From the NCBI GenBank assembly GCA_044357715.1, contig JBIKPA010000113.1:1-8881 (forward strand): a stretch of DNA of 8,881 nucleotides, written 5' to 3'. The notes beneath the pieces were generated by a model. That model was not told the origin of the DNA and ran no database searches. It saw nothing but the letters and a program-made list of their open reading frames with translations. A program made the translations under genes and the position numbers. Position 1 is the first letter of the stretch. Every line of letters starts with the position of its first letter. The stretch is from IMCC26207 sp044357715. GTDB lineage: Bacteria; Actinomycetota; Acidimicrobiia; Acidimicrobiales; Microtrichaceae. Shown here one piece after another: positions 5,697 to 8,881 of this stretch.

Positions 5697-6233
5697 TCAG
5701 CCACCGCACTCAGAGCTAATCCAGTTAATGATGGCCTCGTTTGCCTGAACAAACTCTGGGTCACTGAGCGCGTTCGTGGCTTCTAGAAAGTCCCCACCGG
5801 CGGTTTCTTTCAAGGTTTGAGCCACTAGGTCTAGGTCGTCCTGCAAGTCTTTCGGCGCCTTGGCCTGCAGTTCGCCAAGAACCTTGTCAATCTCTGCGTC
5901 AGCGTTGTCCGAGGTATAGGCAACTGCGATGAGTTGGCTGTAGGCAAGACCCACGGTTGCGCAGTCACCTAGATCTCCAAGGCCCGTCGCAAAGTCCTCT
6001 AGCTGATCACCCAAGTCACCCAAGTCACCCAAGTCACCCAAATCGCCCAAGTCACCCAAATCGCCAGAGCCGCCGAACTCGTCTGAGGGACTAGGTGCTG
6101 GCCGCATGTCAGATGTCATCTGAGCGCTCACCTCTCCTGGGTTTGCGCTGCACCCGGGCAACAGCGCAAGCATGAACACCACAGCCAAAGTTAGGCCGAG
6201 ACTGCCAGTAGTAACCTTCCGATGCGAATTCAT
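5697..6233 (-). CDS. Lipoprotein with Gly-Asp-Leu tandem repeat
   Basis: A 178-residue predicted lipoprotein. The N-terminus has a basic stretch (SHRK), a hydrophobic core (LGLTLAVVFMLALL) and the lipobox LPGC with Cys28 as the lipidation site, so the protein should be anchored on the outer face of the cytoplasmic membrane. A Pro/Ser-rich spacer (44-50) leads to six GDL triplets plus GD (57-76). A further GLGDLGD precedes Cys91. The C-terminal part is helical and acidic (DNADAEIDKVLGELQAKAPKDLQDDLDLVAQTLKE) and ends SECGG; Cys91 and Cys176 could form a disulfide. I do not recognise a named domain; function unknown. No clear Shine-Dalgarno sequence precedes ATG 6233. The start codon lies in the loop of an 11-bp inverted repeat, and three phased direct repeats lie further upstream. 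Confidence 0.85.
   Translation of the reverse strand: MNSHRKVTTGSLGLTLAVVFMLALLPGCSANPGEVSAQMTSDMRPAPSPSDEFGGSGDLGDLGDLGDLGDLGDLGDQLEDFATGLGDLGDCATVGLAYSQLIAVAYTSDNADAEIDKVLGELQAKAPKDLQDDLDLVAQTLKETAGGDFLEATNALSDPEFVQANEAIINWISSECGG
6007..6065 (-). repeat. 9-bp tandem repeat encoding (Gly-Asp-Leu)n
   Basis: Six full 9-base units at 6007-6060 (TCACCCAAG-type on the + strand) and a five-base partial. Units vary only at synonymous positions: GGT-GAC versus GGC-GAT for Gly-Asp. The gene-proximal end alternates as an 18-bp double unit, while the distal three copies are identical. This pattern fits repeat-length change by slippage with the reading frame always kept. Confidence 0.92.
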
Positions 6234-6245
6234 GACTGGCAGTCT
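6199..6245 (-). promoter_or_regulatory. 11-bp perfect inverted repeat bracketing the lipoprotein start codon
   Basis: AGACTGCCAGT (6199-6209) is the exact reverse complement of ACTGGCAGTCT (6235-6245). The 25-base loop holds the ATG (6233-6231). In the mRNA the first arm ends one base before ATG and the second arm lies in codons 9-12. It may be an mRNA hairpin affecting translation or a DNA operator. Confidence 0.6.
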
Positions 6246-6286
6246 TACCCAGAAACTGAGTCGCTATCAGGTCTAGCCCAGCCGAT

Positions 6287-6319
6287 GCTGAGACAACGCT
6301 GAGATACTGCTGAGATACC
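6287..6319 (-). promoter_or_regulatory. Three 11-bp direct repeats, candidate response-regulator operator
   Basis: Read on the minus strand: GGTATCTCAGC, AGTATCTCAGC, GTTGTCTCAGC. The seven-base core TCTCAGC repeats exactly every 11 bases, close to one helical turn. The array lies 54-86 bases upstream of the lipoprotein ATG, in the 105-base gap behind the membrane-protein gene. The geometry and core resemble the direct repeats described for OmpR/PhoB-family regulators (for example the mycobacterial PhoP box, TCACAGC-N4-TCACAGC). The binding protein is inferred. Confidence 0.5.
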
Positions 6320-6338
6320 CCTGATTGGCGTATTGAAA

Positions 6339-7454
6339 TTAGGGCTGCCGTATGGCAAGGGAATCTTGCGAGACCATGACTGACGTAGGGTCAATCACCT
6401 GGAAATCATCTGCTGTGAGCTTGCCTAAGGTGGCTAAATCGGCATCATCCCACCGAGCATCGACTGTGCCACGAAGTTTGAAGCCGGGACCAGTATCAGA
6501 CAGGATCACCCCGTATTTTTGTGCAGCCTGAGCAACCACTTTTGCCTGCGGGCCCAAGCCGCTCAGGTCGGCATCGGCTGAGAGTCGCAACCATGCTCCC
6601 ATCGGTGGGGCATTTGGGTCGGTCGAAACTCCGTCGCCACCGCGTGCCGGCCACACAAACTTGCCAGGTGCCGATATTGCTGTGGAACCCAAAATGGCGT
6701 GGCCGATTTCTCCGGCCTCAACCTCGGCATACGTGATGGTTCCGGGTAGTAACGGCATCCGTGCCGCAATGGTTGACCCAGTTGGGTAGTCCAAAGAATC
6801 CATACTCCAAGTTGCGCCCGCTCCTGCCTGCCAACGCCCAAACCAAGACCGAATTGCAATGAGTTCCCAAGCCTGCCGCTTCGCAAGATCAACTGCTAAG
6901 TAATGCTGATCAAAGTGATACGTGGGCATCCCCTCGATATAGGCAGGGTCAGTAATCGGATACGGACCAGGGAATGACGCAGCAGGGTATTGGGTGAGTT
7001 CAACAGACCTGACTGCAGTTTGGCTATCAACAAGGTTGAAGGGCAGTCCGAAAGCAACTCCATCTGTGACGCTTCCCCGAAACCCGGCGCTCAAGGGCAA
7101 ACCGTTTTGTGAGGCAATCCATTGCTCACTCTGAGCCGAGACTGGCAGATCAGTAACCGGTCGGTAATAAAGCGAGTCGGCCGGGAGCAATGCAGGAAGC
7201 GTTGGAAACTTGGGCACAAAAAACGGTGGCGGCCAGTAGGCAACGGTAAGTGCAAGACCGGCCACAGCTACCGTCGAGGCGCAAAACAGCGGAACCTTCC
7301 GCCCAAGTTTCTTTCGGCGCAGTGCCAACAGCAGCAGCACTGCAAGAACGACTATGCCAACGAGCAACAAGATCCTGCCAAGCCCAGAGAGAAAAAACTC
7401 TGAACCGGGAATCATCACTTGGGGACCGTCTATTTGTTGGTCCTGATTCATCAC
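6339..7454 (-). CDS. Membrane-anchored protein of unknown function, large extracellular domain
   Basis: A 371-residue protein. Two hydrophobic segments, about 28-45 and 54-73, flank a strongly basic stretch (RRKKLGRK), so that loop should be cytoplasmic and the remaining ~300 residues extracellular. The large domain begins after a Pro-rich stalk (WPPPFFVPKFPTLPALLP). It contains FRGSVTDGVAFGLPFN (125-140), a YHFDQHYLAVDL segment near 180, GRWQAGAGATWSMDS and GSTIAARMPLLPGTI near 210-235, AGEIGHAIL near 250, and KYGVILSDTG near 320. The pattern 'R.PLLPG.I...E...G.I.HA' followed by 'A.KYG..L.DTG' recalls conserved secreted actinobacterial proteins without known function; I cannot name the family. 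GTG 7454 follows a -10-like box by seven bases; ATG 7451 is the next codon. The gene lies 44 bases after sdhB, but the arrangement permits its own promoter. Confidence 0.82.
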   Translation of the reverse strand: MMNQDQQIDGPQVMIPGSEFFLSGLGRILLLVGIVVLAVLLLLALRRKKLGRKVPLFCASTVAVAGLALTVAYWPPPFFVPKFPTLPALLPADSLYYRPVTDLPVSAQSEQWIASQNGLPLSAGFRGSVTDGVAFGLPFNLVDSQTAVRSVELTQYPAASFPGPYPITDPAYIEGMPTYHFDQHYLAVDLAKRQAWELIAIRSWFGRWQAGAGATWSMDSLDYPTGSTIAARMPLLPGTITYAEVEAGEIGHAILGSTAISAPGKFVWPARGGDGVSTDPNAPPMGAWLRLSADADLSGLGPQAKVVAQAAQKYGVILSDTGPGFKLRGTVDARWDDADLATLGKLTADDFQVIDPTSVMVSQDSLAIRQP

Positions 7455-7500
7455 AGCTCAGAGGCTATACGGCCCTTTCAAGCCGAACGGGCCTAGAGCT
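7455..7500 (-). terminator. Nested inverted repeat filling the gap between sdhB and the membrane-protein gene
   Basis: AGCTC (7455-7459) pairs with GAGCT (7496-7500), and inside it GGCCC (7471-7475) pairs with GGGCC (7489-7493). The structure spans the whole gap and two bases of the sdhB stop codon. No T-tract follows, so it may be a 3'-end processing or stabilising hairpin rather than a terminator. Confidence 0.35.
7462..7467 (-). promoter_or_regulatory. -10 box TAGCCT of the membrane-protein gene (leaderless)
   Basis: On the minus strand TAGCCT is followed by CTGAGCT and then the GTG at 7454. No Shine-Dalgarno sequence precedes the start. No good -35 hexamer is visible. Overlap with the intergenic hairpin weakens either reading. 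Confidence 0.35.
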
Positions 7501-8278
7501 AGCCGAACTTCTTCTGACCGGAACGCTTGCGGTTAGCCAGTTTCGCTTTCAGGTAGTCACGGTTCATCATTGCAATGAAGTCGACAGAGATCTCTTTCGG
7601 GCAGGCCTCTTGGCACTCACCATGGTTCGTGCAAGACCCAAAGAACTCTTCCATCTTCTCTACCATTGCCTCGGTGCGAGCGAGTCGCTCAGGCTGGCCT
7701 TGAGGCAACAGGTTGAGGTGTTGCAGCTTTGCTGCGGTAAACAAGTTTCCAGCAGAGTTCGGGCAGGCGGCGACACAAGCTCCGCAACCAATACATGCTG
7801 CAGCGTCCATTGCGGCATCAGCGGCTTCTTTGGGCACCAAGGTGATGTTGGCATCAGGGGCAGCGCCGGTGTTGACAGAGATATAGCCACCGGCCTCGAT
7901 GATGCGGTCAAAAGCGGCCCGGTTGACTGCCAGATCCTTGACTAGTGGAAAGCCAGCGGCACGCCAAGGCTCAACCACAATCTCATCACCGTCAGAGAAT
8001 TTGCGCATAAAAAGCTGACAAGTTGCCGTGCCCTTCTGCGGTCCGTGCGCTTGGCCGTCGATCATCAAACTGCAGCTACCGCAGATTCCTTCTCGGCAAT
8101 CATGGTCGAACGCAATCGGCTCACGATCATCAAGGATCAGGCCCTCGTTGACGTAATCCAACATCTCTAAGAAGGATGCGTCGTCGGCGACTGCAACGTC
8201 GTAGTACTCAAAGGCTCCGATGTCGTCGGCAGATTCCTGCCGCCAGACTTTGAGCTTCAGATTCAAGGTGGTGCTCAC
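7499..8278 (-). CDS. sdhB: Succinate dehydrogenase iron-sulfur subunit (type B)
   Basis: The 259-residue electron-transfer subunit of complex II; it carries electrons from the FAD in SdhA to the quinone site at the cytoplasmic membrane. All cluster ligands are present: [2Fe-2S] CREGICGSC plus a fourth Cys (Cys61, 66, 69, 87); [4Fe-4S] Cys162, 165, 168 and 226; [3Fe-4S] Cys172, 216 and 222. The sequence style (FDHDCREGICGSCSLMIDGQAHGPQKGTATCQL, CTNHGECQEACPKEISVDFIAMMNRDYLKAKL) is that of type-B enzymes, shared with fumarate reductases of some bacteria; direction of catalysis cannot be read from sequence alone. The start is GTG 8278 behind a purine-rich GGGAAGAAG (minus strand). It follows sdhA by 29 bases and is clearly in the same operon. 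Very secure. Confidence 0.96.
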   Translation of the reverse strand: MSTTLNLKLKVWRQESADDIGAFEYYDVAVADDASFLEMLDYVNEGLILDDREPIAFDHDCREGICGSCSLMIDGQAHGPQKGTATCQLFMRKFSDGDEIVVEPWRAAGFPLVKDLAVNRAAFDRIIEAGGYISVNTGAAPDANITLVPKEAADAAMDAAACIGCGACVAACPNSAGNLFTAAKLQHLNLLPQGQPERLARTEAMVEKMEEFFGSCTNHGECQEACPKEISVDFIAMMNRDYLKAKLANRKRSGQKKFG

Positions 8279-8307
8279 AATTATTCTTCTTCCCTTGTCC
8301 GGGCCGA

Positions 8308-8881
8308 CTACTTGTAGCTGCGCTGAGACAACGTGACGTTGTCAAAGACCAGCGGTTCTTTATTCAGGATTGAGTCTTTGTGAATATCGGGGCCGCCGTA
8401 CTCCCAAGCGGCCACATAGGCGAAGTCCTCATCATCGCGAAGCGCTTCGCCCTCGGGGGTCTGATGCTCCTCACGGAAGTGGCCGCCACAAGACTCTTCA
8501 CGATGCAAAGCGTCGCTCACCTTGAGTTCTGCCATTTCCATAAAGTCGGCCACTCGAAGCGCCTTCTCGAGGGACTGATTGAACCCGTTACCAGAGCCCA
8601 ATACCTTGACCTCTTTCCAGAACTCTTCGCGGAGTGCCGGAATCTCTCTGAGCGCCGTCTCTAGGCCAGCCTTGCTACGGCTCATTCCGCAGTAGTCCCA
8701 GACCAATTTGCCGAGCTCACGATGGAAGTGGTCGGGGGTCTTGGTGCCCTTGATCGCCATGATTTGGTCAACCATGTCTTGGGTGGTTGCTAGCGAAGAG
8801 GTAAAAGCCTCATGAGTGGTTTCGACCGGAGCGTCACCGAGCAGCCCAGACAAGTAGCCGGCCACGGTCGCAGGCGCCACA
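8308..8881 (-). CDS. sdhA: Succinate dehydrogenase flavoprotein subunit, C-terminal part (cut by the window)
   Basis: About 190 C-terminal residues of SdhA, the FAD-carrying subunit that oxidises succinate to fumarate. The frame is open to the window edge, so the FAD-binding and most catalytic residues lie outside. The visible part is the C-terminal helical domain (MVDQIMAIKGTKTPDHFHRELGKLVWDYCGMSRSKAGLETAL) followed by the family signature LHREESCGGHFREEHQTPEGEALRDDEDFAYVAAWEY, which is typical of type-B SdhA. It ends in SQRSYK with TAG at 8310-8308. sdhB starts 29 bases later. The cytochrome b subunit gene is probably upstream, outside the window. Identification is very secure from the signature and its partner. 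Confidence 0.95.
   Translation of the reverse strand, partial: VAPATVAGYLSGLLGDAPVETTHEAFTSSLATTQDMVDQIMAIKGTKTPDHFHRELGKLVWDYCGMSRSKAGLETALREIPALREEFWKEVKVLGSGNGFNQSLEKALRVADFMEMAELKVSDALHREESCGGHFREEHQTPEGEALRDDEDFAYVAAWEYGGPDIHKDSILNKEPLVFDNVTLSQRSYK

Noticed and set aside
7250..7945. Plus-strand open frame of 231 codons across the membrane-protein and sdhB genes
   Set aside because: It runs antisense to the cysteine clusters of sdhB and to the start of the next gene, with no domain pattern of its own.
8319..8330. CGCTGAGACAAC near the sdhA 3' end, identical to part of the 11-bp repeat array
   Set aside because: It is one copy inside coding sequence (the SQRSYK tail of SdhA), so probably coincidence.
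1..8881. Search for CRISPR arrays, tRNAs, insertion sequences, integrases or toxin-antitoxin pairs
   Set aside because: No spaced repeats of CRISPR type, no tRNA-like cloverleaf, no transposase or integrase motifs, and no paired small toxin-like genes were seen on reading both strands.

Overview
The window looks like chromosomal DNA of an actinomycete (Actinomycetota) of moderate GC content. The signs are a 329-residue malate dehydrogenase of the actinobacterial/cytosolic type, a type-B succinate dehydrogenase (SdhA-SdhB), a WXG100-like/DUF1023 hydrolase, frequent GTG starts, several apparently leaderless genes, and a small secreted protein with a two-cysteine/RWR motif that I associate with actinobacteria. 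Genus cannot be read from this sequence. There are no tRNA or rRNA genes, no CRISPR array, no insertion sequence and no integrase.

Layout. On the + strand: the 3' part of an ABC exporter (1-1208), malate dehydrogenase (1365-2354) with a terminator-like hairpin behind it, and a WXG100-like/alpha-beta hydrolase fusion (2464-3738). The last converges, with a 10-base gap, on a minus-strand SCP2 sterol-carrier-like gene (3749-4138). That gene is divergent from a + strand CrtC/AttH-like lipocalin-fold protein (4234-5157). From about 5271 to the end everything lies on the minus strand. Read in the direction of transcription, this is the 3' part of sdhA, then sdhB, a two-TM membrane-anchored protein of unknown function (6339-7454), a lipoprotein with a Gly-Asp-Leu repeat (5697-6233), and a small secreted protein (5271-5534).

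How the genes fit together. Mdh and SdhAB are core TCA-cycle enzymes; Sdh also feeds electrons to the quinone pool. The SCP2-like protein and the lipocalin-like protein share an 89-95 base divergent intergenic region and both belong to folds that handle hydrophobic molecules, so a shared lipid role is possible but unproven. The three minus-strand genes downstream of sdhB are all predicted to act at or outside the membrane.

No complete, obviously new defence or mobile system is visible. The most interesting signals are regulatory or structural: three 11-bp-phased direct repeats upstream of the lipoprotein gene that resemble an OmpR/PhoP-type operator; an 11-bp perfect inverted repeat bracketing that gene's start codon; a 15-bp direct repeat that duplicates the translation start of the small secreted protein; two in-frame short tandem repeats (15 bp in the hydrolase linker, 9 bp in the lipoprotein); and three genes without a ribosome binding site whose GTG starts sit 6-7 bases behind a TANNNT box, as expected for leaderless mRNAs.
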